From the NCBI GenBank assembly GCA_036794395.1, contig DAIRGS010000030.1:1-38289 (forward strand): DNA of 38,289 nt, in the 5' to 3' direction. Within the stretch, counting starts at the first letter, position 1, and each line of letters opens with the position of its first letter. Shown piece by piece: positions 1 to 8,605 of the stretch. The position numbers and the translations under genes were made by a program. This stretch comes from DASXMX01 sp036794395 (GTDB taxonomy: Bacteria; Planctomycetota; Phycisphaerae; Tepidisphaerales; Tepidisphaeraceae). The notes under the pieces are model-generated. The model did no database searches. It saw only the letters and a list, made by a program, of their open reading frames with translations, and had not been told where the DNA came from.

Positions 1-77
1 TTCCCCTGTGACAGCCCACATTCCTATTTTACAAACGGTGGGCCGAAGCGGATTATCATAATGCAACGTTCTTGTGA

Positions 78-1319
78 TTAGGCTTGGGAAGCTTCGATGG
101 CGAGCAGTCGATTGTATTTTGCCAGCCGCTCGGATCGGGTAATCGAACCGACTTTGATGTAATCGCCGCGCCAGCCAAAGGCCAAATCCGCCAGCCAATC
201 ATCTTCCGTCTCGCCGCTTCGCGCGCTGACGGTAATCGACCATCCGGCCGATCGCGCCAGCCGATAGGCCTCAGCAGCTTCGGTGAGTGTGCCAATCTGA
301 TTGACCTTCAGCAGCAGCGCGTCGGCGGCGCGCGAGTCGATGGCCTTTTTTATCCGCGCCGGATTCGTGCATAACAGGTCATCACCCATGGCGATCGCAC
401 GGCCGGAAAACGCGCCCCGCAATGTCGTCCAATTCGCCCAATCCTCTTCGGCTAACCCATCTTCGACGCTGATGATTGGATATTTGCTCACCCAATGCGC
501 CAGTCGCACGATCATGTGCTTGGAGGACAACGCCTCAGCGCCAAGCTGATACCGCCCATCGGCATAAAAATGGGACGACGCGACGTCAATCGCCAGTGAC
601 ATGTCCTTGCCGGGCACAAACCCCGCGCCGGTAATCGCATCCACTGCATCGCCGAACATCGCCTCGACATTTGGAAACGGAGGCGCAAGTCCTCCCTCAT
701 CTGCTACCAGCGGGCGAGCTCCATATTTGTCCAGCGAGTTACGAAGCGCGCACTGGTACGCGGCGTAAACCATCGACAGCGACTCATCGACCGACGCTGC
801 GCCGACAGGAACCAGCAGCACGTCTTGAATTGGCACCTGGCCACCGGCGTGCTTTCCACCGCTGAACAGGTTCACCGTCAGCCGCGGCATTCGTGGCTCT
901 ACGCCAATCATTTCAGCCATGTGGCGATATAACGGGATTTCGCGCATGGCGGCAACTGCTCGCGCGAACGCGATCGACGTCGCCAGAATTGCATTTGCGC
1001 CCAGACGAGACTTATTTACTGTGCCGTCCAGGTGGATCAGGGCCTCGTCCAGCTCGCGCTGGCCTTCGAACGGACACCGCGATAACGCATCATTAATTTC
1101 GTGGTTAACATGACCCACTGCCCGACGGCAGCCAAGCCCGCCGTAGCGCGCCTTGTCTCCATCCCGCAGTTCGACGGCCTCCGCCCCGCCCGTGGAAGCG
1201 CCCGATGGGACTGATGCGCGTGCCACCGCCCCACCTTTTAAGCGGCACTCAGCCAGGACCGTCGGCCGGCCGCGGCTGTCCAGTATCTCCAGGGCGGTCA
1301 GTTTCTCGATCTGCGGCAT
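78..1319 (-). CDS. eno: Divergent enolase (phosphopyruvate hydratase)
   Basis: Enolase converts 2-phosphoglycerate to phosphoenolpyruvate in the cytoplasm. The 413-residue protein has the N-terminal SGAS loop (about 39-42). Metal ligands are D245 (AIDVASS), E286 (SVEDG) and D313 (GDDL), and the acid/base pair is E208 (ADEGG) and K338 (LLLKVNQ). The C-terminus SRSERLAKYN-like segment includes K389. Two positions are unusual. The near-invariant SHRSGE loop reads SARSGE, so the active-site His is Ala366, and the IQEF motif reads IQDV (D166). The protein is slightly shorter than typical enolases (about 430). The ATG at 1319 shares one base with the TGA of the upstream VOC gene; a GTG one codon earlier is possible. 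It is the last gene of the kdsD operon. The enolase fold is certain, but full catalytic activity is less so; an enolase-superfamily paralogue is the alternative. Confidence 0.88.
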   Translation of the reverse strand: MPQIEKLTALEILDSRGRPTVLAECRLKGGAVARASVPSGASTGGAEAVELRDGDKARYGGLGCRRAVGHVNHEINDALSRCPFEGQRELDEALIHLDGTVNKSRLGANAILATSIAFARAVAAMREIPLYRHMAEMIGVEPRMPRLTVNLFSGGKHAGGQVPIQDVLLVPVGAASVDESLSMVYAAYQCALRNSLDKYGARPLVADEGGLAPPFPNVEAMFGDAVDAITGAGFVPGKDMSLAIDVASSHFYADGRYQLGAEALSSKHMIVRLAHWVSKYPIISVEDGLAEEDWANWTTLRGAFSGRAIAMGDDLLCTNPARIKKAIDSRAADALLLKVNQIGTLTEAAEAYRLARSAGWSITVSARSGETEDDWLADLAFGWRGDYIKVGSITRSERLAKYNRLLAIEASQA

Positions 1320-1660
1320 CACTTCTTCTGTGCGTAGACCGTCTCACCTGGCGGGTAGCAGATCAATTCGACGGCATTGCCGGACGAATCGGTCATGTAG
1401 ATCCCCTGGGTCCCGTCGCGGTGTTTGTCGATCGCGATGGCCGTTACACGGGATGCTTCGGCCAGTTGCTCTTCAGTGACGCTGAATGCCATGTGCGGCG
1501 GATGCTGGCCGGGCGTGACCAGCGCGATCTTATTGCCCCCCACCTGCAAGAATGCCCAGGTCTTGTCCTGATAAATCACGGTCGCGCCAAACTGGTCGGT
1601 ATACCACTTGACGCTCTTTTCAATATCAGTTGCTGGAACGGCTACGTGATCGAGTCTCAT
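1319..1660 (-). CDS. VOC (glyoxalase/bleomycin-resistance fold) protein
   Basis: This 113-residue single-domain vicinal-oxygen-chelate protein opens with RLDHVAVPATDIEKSVKWY, the family's first beta-alpha unit. It ends with GIYMTDSSGNAVELICYP, the second-module metal-ligand strand. Putative metal residues are H5 (LDHVAV), the H of HMAFSV and the E of VELICYP. Members include glyoxalase I, dioxygenases, epimerases and antibiotic-binding proteins, and nothing here tells which. Its ATG overlaps the TGA of the large LptC-like gene (ATGA) and its own TGA overlaps the enolase ATG, so translation is probably coupled. Because enolase sits next to it, a methylglyoxal or triose-phosphate by-product role is possible, but that is only a guess from context. 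Confidence 0.85.
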   Translation of the reverse strand: MRLDHVAVPATDIEKSVKWYTDQFGATVIYQDKTWAFLQVGGNKIALVTPGQHPPHMAFSVTEEQLAEASRVTAIAIDKHRDGTQGIYMTDSSGNAVELICYPPGETVYAQKK

Positions 1661-4600
1661 CGGATACTCCGGTCGCCCGGCCTGATGGGCTGAGGCTTGG
1701 GCTTATTCACCTTAGGCGGTTGAACAACAGGCTGTACAGGCCGGAAATCGACGTTGGCATTGGTGACGGTGGTCTTCCACGTCACCGTATCCCATTCCAT
1801 CCGGTCCGCCAGCGTTTTGATCGTACCCAGATTCATGAAGTTCACGGGATTGCGTTGTGTGCCAATTGCAATCAGCGCCTTTCGGGCCGGGTCATAATCA
1901 ATTTCGCGGGCCTGCATCAAATCGTCCCCACGTTTCACCACAACAAACTCCGTGTCGCTGGCCAAAGCGGTGACATACTTGAGTTGAATGTGCGAATCTT
2001 CAGCGGGCGCCGGGGCGCTGGTTGCCACGGCCGTTTTCGGATTTGCCGCGGAGGCGGGTTTTTTCTCTGGCGAGGGCTCGAACAACGCCGTCACGTGCTC
2101 CGCCGTCATCACCACTGGGGCAATTGCTTCGCCCTTACCCGTATCCTCATCCATGTGCACGATCCGCACGGTCCCGTCCATGTCGGCTCGGTGCGCCGCG
2201 TCGCTGTAGATCATGCTCTTTTGCCATGCGAACGCGGTGGTGCCCTGTCCACCCAGATCGGCGGACGACGCAGACTTCGCCCCGGGAGCGCTCTGAACCG
2301 GCCTGTAATCGCGAACCAGCATCTTCCCCGCCGCCGGCACGGTTACCATCATCGATTTGGTGCCATCGGGCGCAAGAACCTGAACGATTATCCGCGGCCC
2401 CTCAAGCACCATCTGCTGAAGAATCTTTCCATCAGACGAGAGGGTGGATTTCATATCCGCGTTGCGATCGAGGGTCATCGCAACGACGTCCTTATCCTTG
2501 AACAGATCCATCTTCACGCCGCCCGTCAGCGAATCGTTCTTTGCCGGTGACGCTTTCTTCTGAGGCGCGCTGGCCAGAACGGGTCGCGTGGTCACCACTG
2601 GCGGCTTGTTCTTCAGATCGATCCGGATGTGATCGCCCGTCGCCGTATTCACAAATCCCCGGCGGTCGGTGGATTCGGCGTTAATGCTTCCATCCGCGTC
2701 GATCCGGTTCAAAGCACCATCGAATTGCGCCCCCGTCGCCCAATTCACTCGAATGGGCTCGGCGGGCTGGGTCGTGCTTTCCTGCCGCATCGCATAAAGC
2801 TCCCCGGGGCCAACGATATACGCCCGGCCTTCTCCCGTATTGAATTCAATTTGCGGCCCCACCACAAAATCGCCCTTGGGTCCAATCACTTTCGAACGCA
2901 CCGCACTTGTAAGAATCGCGTGGGTCTTCCCGGGAGCGCCGTTCACGACCAGCCGATCACCCATCGCCGTGCTCCCGTCTTTCGACCTGGCGATCACATG
3001 ACCCGTGGAAACCATCTCCTCAAGATCGACTTGTGCATTCTGCGACTCGGTCGCGTTCTTCACCTTTGCCGCTTTCGCACCCTTTGCCACCGGGATGGAG
3101 GGGCGCAGCAACACATCCAGCATATCCGCTTTCAGATCGTCGTCGGTTGTTCGCGCATGGACTGAGCCGGTGCCAAGAATATGGCGCGGATAAAGGCGAT
3201 CACTCGCCATCGCGGTTTCAAGAACCAGGCGGTCGGCGTCGATCGTGCTCTTCTTGCCGTCGGCATCCATCAACTCGCAATTCACGCCCGTCGTCGCGAT
3301 CACCGATTCGAGGTTCGTCTGCGATTGCGGCTTCGCCTGCTGCTGTTGCCGGGTCAGCTTTGCCCCCGGGACCGGGGGCTTGATCGATGTGGCAAAGTGC
3401 AGATCGAGCAACTGGCTCCGCAAATTCAGCCGCGGATGTTCGATATCGACATCGCCCCGGAATTGCCCGGTGCGAATCACCGGCTGCCCTTGAGCGTCGA
3501 TCCCGGAGAAATCAAATTCCGCCAGCTTGCTCCATGCCGCGTGAAGCGCCGGCTGATTCCCGGCTTCACCTTCAAGTGGAATATCCGCGTTGCCCGGCCC
3601 GGTCATCCGAGCCAAATGTGCTCCACCGGAGTATTGAACCTGTCCCATCGACACCAGATGCGTCACACGCTGGTCGGCCGCCGAAGGGTCGGGCGTGCGG
3701 TCGATCAATATCTGTGGGAATGCCGGCGAACTATCCAGCCAGACATTGTCGCCCGCGCTGCCATACAGCACGGTCGAACTGCGAATGTCCTGGGCCCCTT
3801 GCTGCTTCGCCTCGACCCGACGAATCCGCACCGGCTGGCCGATCATCTTCACAGCCGAATCGCCCGGTTTCAGCGGCACGTACGGCGCACTTTCGATCGG
3901 AGTGATCCGCAGCATTCCCGTCCAGCGAATATAAACCGGCTGCTGTCCGGAATCGTCGTCGGCAGGCTTCGTATCGGGCGCTTTGCCGGTCGAGGGATTT
4001 GCCCCAGCGGCGGAAGGTTTTGTCGCGGCCTCGTTCGTCGTGGGATTCGGCGGGCCGGCAGTTGGCGTCTGGCTCGAGGCCGGATCCGATGCGTGCGCCG
4101 CCGCGCCCTCCGGCGCCGACTGCTTCATCTGGAAGTCGATATTCATCCGATCGACGTTGTCGATCACAAGCTGATCGAATGTTCCTGAAGGATCGAGCTG
4201 ATTAATTCGAATATTGTCAAGGAAATTTGCGCGGTACGTGACTGGCCCAGCAGCGCCAGACCCGGTGCGCGCTTTAGCGGCTTTAGGCTGCGAAGCCGGC
4301 GGTCGATACGACGTGATCACCTCGCCGGCTGATTTCTGATCTCGGGCGGCAAGCATGAAGGGCAGCGGCCCCTCGGGCCACCTCCGAACCGTCTGGCGAT
4401 TCGGCTTGGCTTTCTTCTCCTTCGACATCGCATCCGGCTTAACAATCAGCAACTGCCCGTGCGCAATTTCCAGCAGTTCAAGGCGGCCGTCGTTATCGTT
4501 CCACCGAATCTTCAGACCCCGGCCCTTCAATTCAATTCTGCCAGTCATCGTGACCGGCACCTGATCGCCCGCGATTTCAGTTCCGTCCGCCTCCCGGTAC

Positions 4601-5145
4601 CCTTCCGTGAAGACAATGAATGTCTCATTATCGAAGACCGCGTTGTTGGTCTTCATAGTCAGCGCGGGCTTCGGATCGGGACCGTGCGAGTCGTCGTATA
4701 GATTGACCGTCACATCATCCAGCCGGCCCCGGCTTGGCGGAGAGAAAGTGCCCGCACCGGCAAACCCCGACTTGCCCGCGCCGGACATCTCCTTCACAAC
4801 CACGTTCCCCTTCACGCCCTCGATCTCGATTCGCTGATGATTCGCCAGATAGAACTTTGCAACTGGCTTAATAACGTCGATCGTTCCATTCGGACGCGGG
4901 TGATATTCATCGCCCTTGAAAAGAGTTGAAAGTTCGCCCTTGTCGTCGAACTTGCGCATCCACGGACTTTCGCCGGCCCGAATGCCGCCGCCTGTTGATA
5001 CTTCGTTGCGTTTGGGTGGAGGCGGCACAGCCCCACCCCGACTCTGTTGGGCAACAACAGGGGTTGCGGGTTGAAAAACCCAATAGCCGACAAACAGCCC
5101 CGCGAGGCCGATTGCCGAGAAGATGACCAGTATTGCCGATCGCAT
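1657..5145 (-). CDS. Very large LptC/OstA-like envelope protein
   Basis: This 1162-residue protein begins with a signal anchor (about residues 4-26, MRSAILVIFSAIGLAGLFVG) and has no other obvious membrane segment, so most of it should be periplasmic. The body is a long run of beta-rich units with phrases such as GRIELKGRGLKIRWN, TSTIDADRLVLE-like, ADMLDVLLRP and GDRLVVNGAPGKTHAIL, which resemble the repeating beta-jellyroll of LptA/LptC/OstA. An Ala/Pro/Thr-rich linker occupies about 340-400. It directly follows kdsD with a stop/start overlap; in enterobacteria kdsD, kdsC, lptC, lptA and lptB are neighbours, which supports a role in LPS transport. LptC is normally about 190 aa, so this could be an LptC-LptA-type fusion bridging the periplasm. 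The assignment comes from context and fold impression, not from a decisive motif. Confidence 0.68.
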   Translation of the reverse strand: MRSAILVIFSAIGLAGLFVGYWVFQPATPVVAQQSRGGAVPPPPKRNEVSTGGGIRAGESPWMRKFDDKGELSTLFKGDEYHPRPNGTIDVIKPVAKFYLANHQRIEIEGVKGNVVVKEMSGAGKSGFAGAGTFSPPSRGRLDDVTVNLYDDSHGPDPKPALTMKTNNAVFDNETFIVFTEGYREADGTEIAGDQVPVTMTGRIELKGRGLKIRWNDNDGRLELLEIAHGQLLIVKPDAMSKEKKAKPNRQTVRRWPEGPLPFMLAARDQKSAGEVITSYRPPASQPKAAKARTGSGAAGPVTYRANFLDNIRINQLDPSGTFDQLVIDNVDRMNIDFQMKQSAPEGAAAHASDPASSQTPTAGPPNPTTNEAATKPSAAGANPSTGKAPDTKPADDDSGQQPVYIRWTGMLRITPIESAPYVPLKPGDSAVKMIGQPVRIRRVEAKQQGAQDIRSSTVLYGSAGDNVWLDSSPAFPQILIDRTPDPSAADQRVTHLVSMGQVQYSGGAHLARMTGPGNADIPLEGEAGNQPALHAAWSKLAEFDFSGIDAQGQPVIRTGQFRGDVDIEHPRLNLRSQLLDLHFATSIKPPVPGAKLTRQQQQAKPQSQTNLESVIATTGVNCELMDADGKKSTIDADRLVLETAMASDRLYPRHILGTGSVHARTTDDDLKADMLDVLLRPSIPVAKGAKAAKVKNATESQNAQVDLEEMVSTGHVIARSKDGSTAMGDRLVVNGAPGKTHAILTSAVRSKVIGPKGDFVVGPQIEFNTGEGRAYIVGPGELYAMRQESTTQPAEPIRVNWATGAQFDGALNRIDADGSINAESTDRRGFVNTATGDHIRIDLKNKPPVVTTRPVLASAPQKKASPAKNDSLTGGVKMDLFKDKDVVAMTLDRNADMKSTLSSDGKILQQMVLEGPRIIVQVLAPDGTKSMMVTVPAAGKMLVRDYRPVQSAPGAKSASSADLGGQGTTAFAWQKSMIYSDAAHRADMDGTVRIVHMDEDTGKGEAIAPVVMTAEHVTALFEPSPEKKPASAANPKTAVATSAPAPAEDSHIQLKYVTALASDTEFVVVKRGDDLMQAREIDYDPARKALIAIGTQRNPVNFMNLGTIKTLADRMEWDTVTWKTTVTNANVDFRPVQPVVQPPKVNKPKPQPIRPGDRSIR

Positions 5146-6137
5146 CAGTCTTCCACATCGAGCATTCGAAGAACGACCAGGTCCTGAATGTCGATTAAAC
5201 CTATCGGGCGATCTTCGTCGTCCACGACAGGCAACTCATCAATCCGGTGCGGCCGCATGATGCCGATCGCTTCGCTGGCCAATTGATCGCCGCGAATGCG
5301 TTTGGGGTTGCGGGTCATCAGATCGCTGATGGGGCGGCGAAGGACCGAACCATCATCATCCGTGATCGCTCGCCGTAAGTCGCCATCGGAGAAAATGCCG
5401 CTGATCTGACCCCGATCATCAACCAGTACGACGGCGCCGCTGCGACGTTTGATCGAACTGACTTCGTGCAAAACCTGGCCAATCGTAAGCCGATCCGAGG
5501 CAATCGGTAGATTCTCTCCCACCCGGAAAGTCATGGCCTCTTTCACTTTAATGAGCTTACGCCCCAGTTGCCCGCCCGGATGATACAAAGCGAACTCTTC
5601 AGCAGAGAACTGCCGGCACTTCATTACCGCCAGAAAGACCGCGTCACCCAATGCCGCCATCGCGGTCGTCGTCGCACTCGGCGCCAACCCGAGAGGACAC
5701 GCCTCCTCTATCTTGCCCATCTTCAACACGACATCCGCATAACGCGCCAGCCCGCTCGATCCGGAGGAGGTAATAGCCGCGACGGGATTTCCTAACTTCT
5801 TCACCACACTCAGCATGCGCAGGATTTCATCACTTTCCCCGCTGTACGACAGAATCAGCACAACATCCCCGCGCCGCACCGATCCCAGATCGCCATGCAG
5901 GGCCTCTGCTGGATTGAGAAAATGGCTTGGCGTCCCTGTGCTGCTAAACGATGCCGAAAGCTTTCGAGCCACGTGCCCGGCTTTGCCAATACCGCTGGTC
6001 AGCACCGCGCCGGGGCAATCGACGATCAAACGGACCAGCCGCTCAAATTGTTCGTCCAGCAGCGGAATCATGCCGCGAACGGCATCGGATTCGGTCTGAA
6101 GCACCTGCTGCGCAAATGGAATGATTGGAAAGGTCAT
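5145..6137 (-). CDS. kdsD: Arabinose-5-phosphate isomerase (KdsD/KpsF/GutQ family)
   Basis: The enzyme interconverts ribulose 5-phosphate and arabinose 5-phosphate, the first step of Kdo synthesis for lipopolysaccharide. The 330-residue protein has the family architecture: a SIS domain (about 35-175; TSGIGKAGHVARKLSASF, SYSGESDE) followed by two CBS domains (about 205-260 and 270-328). Residues matching the catalytic set known for E. coli KdsD (Lys59, Glu111, Glu152, His193) appear with a constant offset of seven: K52, E104, E145 and H186 (YHPGGQLGRKL). This makes an active enzyme likely. It is the first gene of the minus-strand operon, and its TGA overlaps the ATG of the LptC-like gene. Transcription probably starts in the 6138-6333 gap shared with scpA. 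Confidence 0.95.
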   Translation of the reverse strand: MTFPIIPFAQQVLQTESDAVRGMIPLLDEQFERLVRLIVDCPGAVLTSGIGKAGHVARKLSASFSSTGTPSHFLNPAEALHGDLGSVRRGDVVLILSYSGESDEILRMLSVVKKLGNPVAAITSSGSSGLARYADVVLKMGKIEEACPLGLAPSATTTAMAALGDAVFLAVMKCRQFSAEEFALYHPGGQLGRKLIKVKEAMTFRVGENLPIASDRLTIGQVLHEVSSIKRRSGAVVLVDDRGQISGIFSDGDLRRAITDDDGSVLRRPISDLMTRNPKRIRGDQLASEAIGIMRPHRIDELPVVDDEDRPIGLIDIQDLVVLRMLDVED

Positions 6138-6147
6138 TAACGGTCAT

Positions 6148-6260
6148 TGTGACACGGGCTTCCAGCCCGTGATGGCGCCCAATTTAAGTCCGAAAGGATT
6201 GGCAATGTCGGCGTCTCGACTCACGCGCGCCTCATGCACGGGCTGGAAGCCCGTGTCACA
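6148..6260. repeat. Inverted pair of CACGGGCT-AGCCCGTG palindromes
   Basis: Two 24-nt copies (6148-6171 and 6237-6260) are exact reverse complements of each other, and each is itself a small hairpin (CACGGGCT, TCC, AGCCCGTG). They flank 65 nt and lie between divergent kdsD and scpA. Decayed relatives occur at 19969-19992 and 26576-26595. When read as protein the element gives TGFQPV or TGWKPV peptides, which I recognise as common spurious peptides of planctomycete genomes. The element resembles a REP/MITE-type unit with no coding capacity. Confidence 0.85.
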
Positions 6261-6333
6261 AAGGCGCGGCGTGATGCTGGATTATCGAAGGACTGCCATT
6301 AAAATCAACCGCGGCCTCAACCAAGGATGGTTC

Positions 6334-7197
6334 GTGGAATATCGAGTTGAACTGGAAGTCTACAATGGCCCGCTTGATCTGCTCCTATATCTGATCAAGC
6401 GGGATGAGCTCGATATCTACGATATCCCCATCGCCCAGATCACCGATTCCTATCTGGGTTACGTCAATATGCTGCGTGGGATTAAGGACCACGATGGGCT
6501 GGATATCAACGTGGCCGGCGATTTTCTGGTGATGGCCGCCACGCTGATGGAGATTAAGTCGGCGATGTTGCTGCCCAAGGCCCCCGCCGCACAACAGAAA
6601 GACGGCCCCACTGCCGCCCAGGAATTGACCGATCCTCGCTACGAACTGATTCAACAACTTCTTGAATATAAAAAATTGAAGGACTCCGCGACTCTTTTAG
6701 AGCGAAAGCAGCACGAGCATGAAAGCCGGTATCCGCGCATCCCCGCGTCTCGCGAAGCCGAATCGAATGAGCCGCCGCCGGTGGATCTGGACGAGGTGCA
6801 GATCTGGGACTTGCTGACGGCGTTTGATCGGTTGATGAAAGAAGTCGGCATCCGCAAGCCGCGTTATCACGAAGTTCTTTACGACGACACCCCCATCGAC
6901 CTGCACGCGGCTGACATCGAGGACCGCCTCAAGCGCGAACACAAACTAACACTCCGCCAGTTGATCGCCGGCCGCAAAAGCCGGAGTGAAATGATCGGGG
7001 TATTTCTGGCCCTGTTGGAACTGATTCGCGAGAAAAAGATTCTGGTTGAGCAGAATGAGGTCGGGGACGAGTTGGAGATTATCGAAGCGCCAGAGGAACA
7101 TCGGAAGACTTACGCGGGTGCTTCCCTGCATTTGGCGCCGGAAGCGGATGTGGTTGAACCCGCGGCTGATGCAATCGGTCGGGTTATCGAATTGTGA
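6334..7197 (+). CDS. scpA: Segregation and condensation protein A (ScpA, kleisin)
   Basis: ScpA is the kleisin that closes the SMC ring with ScpB and helps condense and segregate chromosomes. The N-terminus EYRVELEVYNGPLDLLLYLI is the hallmark GPLDLLL helix that contacts the SMC neck. The C-terminal winged-helix region (IGVFLALLELIREKKILVEQ, about 225-250) binds the SMC head. I chose GTG 6334: it gives the family N-terminus and has AAGGA six bases upstream (6323-6327). The open frame continues to 6121, but that extension runs through the repeat pair and is unlikely to be translated. The protein is 287 aa, with a variable tail. No scpB lies nearby. Confidence 0.92.
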   Translation: MEYRVELEVYNGPLDLLLYLIKRDELDIYDIPIAQITDSYLGYVNMLRGIKDHDGLDINVAGDFLVMAATLMEIKSAMLLPKAPAAQQKDGPTAAQELTDPRYELIQQLLEYKKLKDSATLLERKQHEHESRYPRIPASREAESNEPPPVDLDEVQIWDLLTAFDRLMKEVGIRKPRYHEVLYDDTPIDLHAADIEDRLKREHKLTLRQLIAGRKSRSEMIGVFLALLELIREKKILVEQNEVGDELEIIEAPEEHRKTYAGASLHLAPEADVVEPAADAIGRVIEL

Positions 7198-7390
7198 TAT
7201 CTGAACGTGCCCGGCTGAGTTGTTCGGGCGCCCCACACCGTTGCGACCGGAGATTTGAAACTTGCAGCATTGGCGGTTTCATTTGACTCTTAAGACACTG
7301 CCGACGATAATGTTAGCGTTATGTTAGCACCGGACGATGCACTTGATGAGGCGCTTGGAATCAGCCGGGCCGATGTAATTGGAGGTTCGT

Positions 7391-7645
7391 ATGCCGTTTC
7401 AGCAGGACGTTGCCTTCGCTGACGAGGTCGGCGAAAGTTACGGGAAATATCACTCGACATTTCGCAGCCAGACCGGCCAGGTGATTGCACAGCTTTTTGA
7501 GCAGAACGATCGCTTGGTTGCACACGTCTCATTCCCGCCCGAAGTCAAGCCCGAAGACGTGGTCGATGCCTATTGGACCGAGTTACACCAGTATGCGAAG
7601 GAACACGGCTTCGAGAACAAGCTGCGGGTCATCTACGCCGAATAA
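7391..7645 (+). CDS. Small protein of unknown function upstream of HEPN-like gene
   Basis: This 84-residue, acidic, soluble-looking protein (begins MPFQQDVAFADEVGESYG, ends KLRVIYAE) has no family motif I recognise. The ATG at 7391 has a good GGAGG (7381-7385) five bases upstream, which is better than the TTG at 7379. It ends 12 nt before the HEPN-like gene, so the two are probably co-transcribed. The small-gene-then-HEPN arrangement resembles a toxin/antitoxin or effector/regulator pair, but nothing in the sequence proves it. No signal peptide, membrane segment or Cys cluster is present. Confidence 0.75.
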   Translation: MPFQQDVAFADEVGESYGKYHSTFRSQTGQVIAQLFEQNDRLVAHVSFPPEVKPEDVVDAYWTELHQYAKEHGFENKLRVIYAE

Positions 7646-7657
7646 CGCCGAAGCATC

Positions 7658-8518
7658 ATGCCGATTGTCCGCGTCACGATCGATCTGCCTTACCTGCTCA
7701 TACTGCCGCCAGGCGAATATCCCACGCCAGGTGAGGGCGGCATAGTTCATTTGTTTGAAGTGTCGGTTCCAGTAAGTAATGGAACAGACGTGCGCCAAAC
7801 CCAGGCATCGGGAGTCTTTGATGCGTCCGACAACGAACCGCGGCAGCGCCGGCGCGGCTCCGAAGCGGATCGTCTTTTACGCCGTGTCAATCACTTGCTG
7901 CGCTGGTATCGGGTAACGACGGGACACGCCACCATCGTCGAGTTGACCCGCTCTCAGGCCAGTCCGTTCCGATTCACGCTCGAGGGGACGGGCGCGGCAT
8001 GGGGCGGTGAACCGCCGTTGGAATATGAAGCCCAACCTCCGTTGTCACCGGCGGCAGGTAGTCGCGCGGCATTCGGCGAATTGGTGCGCCAGGGGCTGAG
8101 CGGCAAAACCGATCCCGATGTCGCCACGTTGAACCTGCTGGATGCCGAATACGCCCTGAGCGTGGGGCGTTTCCGGGAGGCCGTCTTGCTTTGCTGGGGC
8201 GCGATCGATTCCACGTTCGTCCGCAAATTCAAGAGTCTGGTCGATAACTCCCTAAAAGATGAATGGCCAGATGGCCGCGATTTCCTCAAAGGAATTGACT
8301 TTGGCCTGCGTCACAAAATGACGACGGGCTTGCGGTTCGTCGCGGGCCGCTCGCTCTACACGGAACCAGATGGTTTCTGGCAGGATCTCTCCGCCAGCTA
8401 CGGCTTGCGGAACAGAATTATTCATGAAGGACAAATCGCGCACGAAGACGATGCGAAGTTGGCGATTAAAATCGCAAGGCAGATCGTGCTGATTGTGGCG
8501 TCTCTACCAAGTCGGTAG
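7658..8518 (+). CDS. HEPN-like domain protein of unknown function
   Basis: The 286-residue protein has two parts. The N-terminal half (about 1-140) is beta-rich, unrecognised and Pro/Arg-rich in the middle. The C-terminal half (about 155-285) is all-helical: LLDAEYALSVGRFREAVLLC, a central region with WPDGRDFL, then LRNRIIHEG at 250-258. RNRIIH (251-256) matches the R-x4-H signature of HEPN domains, which in other proteins is a ribonuclease active site or a nucleotide-binding scaffold. HEPN proteins are common in toxin-antitoxin and antiviral systems but also occur in housekeeping roles. The gene converges on the 8606-9451 gene with 87 nt between stops. The start is the ATG 12 nt after the 84-aa gene; its ribosome-binding site is weak, suggesting coupling. 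Confidence 0.7.
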   Translation: MPIVRVTIDLPYLLILPPGEYPTPGEGGIVHLFEVSVPVSNGTDVRQTQASGVFDASDNEPRQRRRGSEADRLLRRVNHLLRWYRVTTGHATIVELTRSQASPFRFTLEGTGAAWGGEPPLEYEAQPPLSPAAGSRAAFGELVRQGLSGKTDPDVATLNLLDAEYALSVGRFREAVLLCWGAIDSTFVRKFKSLVDNSLKDEWPDGRDFLKGIDFGLRHKMTTGLRFVAGRSLYTEPDGFWQDLSASYGLRNRIIHEGQIAHEDDAKLAIKIARQIVLIVASLPSR

Positions 8519-8605
8519 AGTGCGCTAATCCCGAATCTAACCCTGAGCGCGAGAGATTCGAGGGCCGGCATCCAGCGATTGAGTTGCGGCCGGGATGTTG
8601 ATCCA

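Noticed and set aside
7321..7422. 33-codon frame starting MLAPDDALDEALG
   Set aside because: It overlaps the 84-aa gene, has no ribosome-binding site and no recognisable product.
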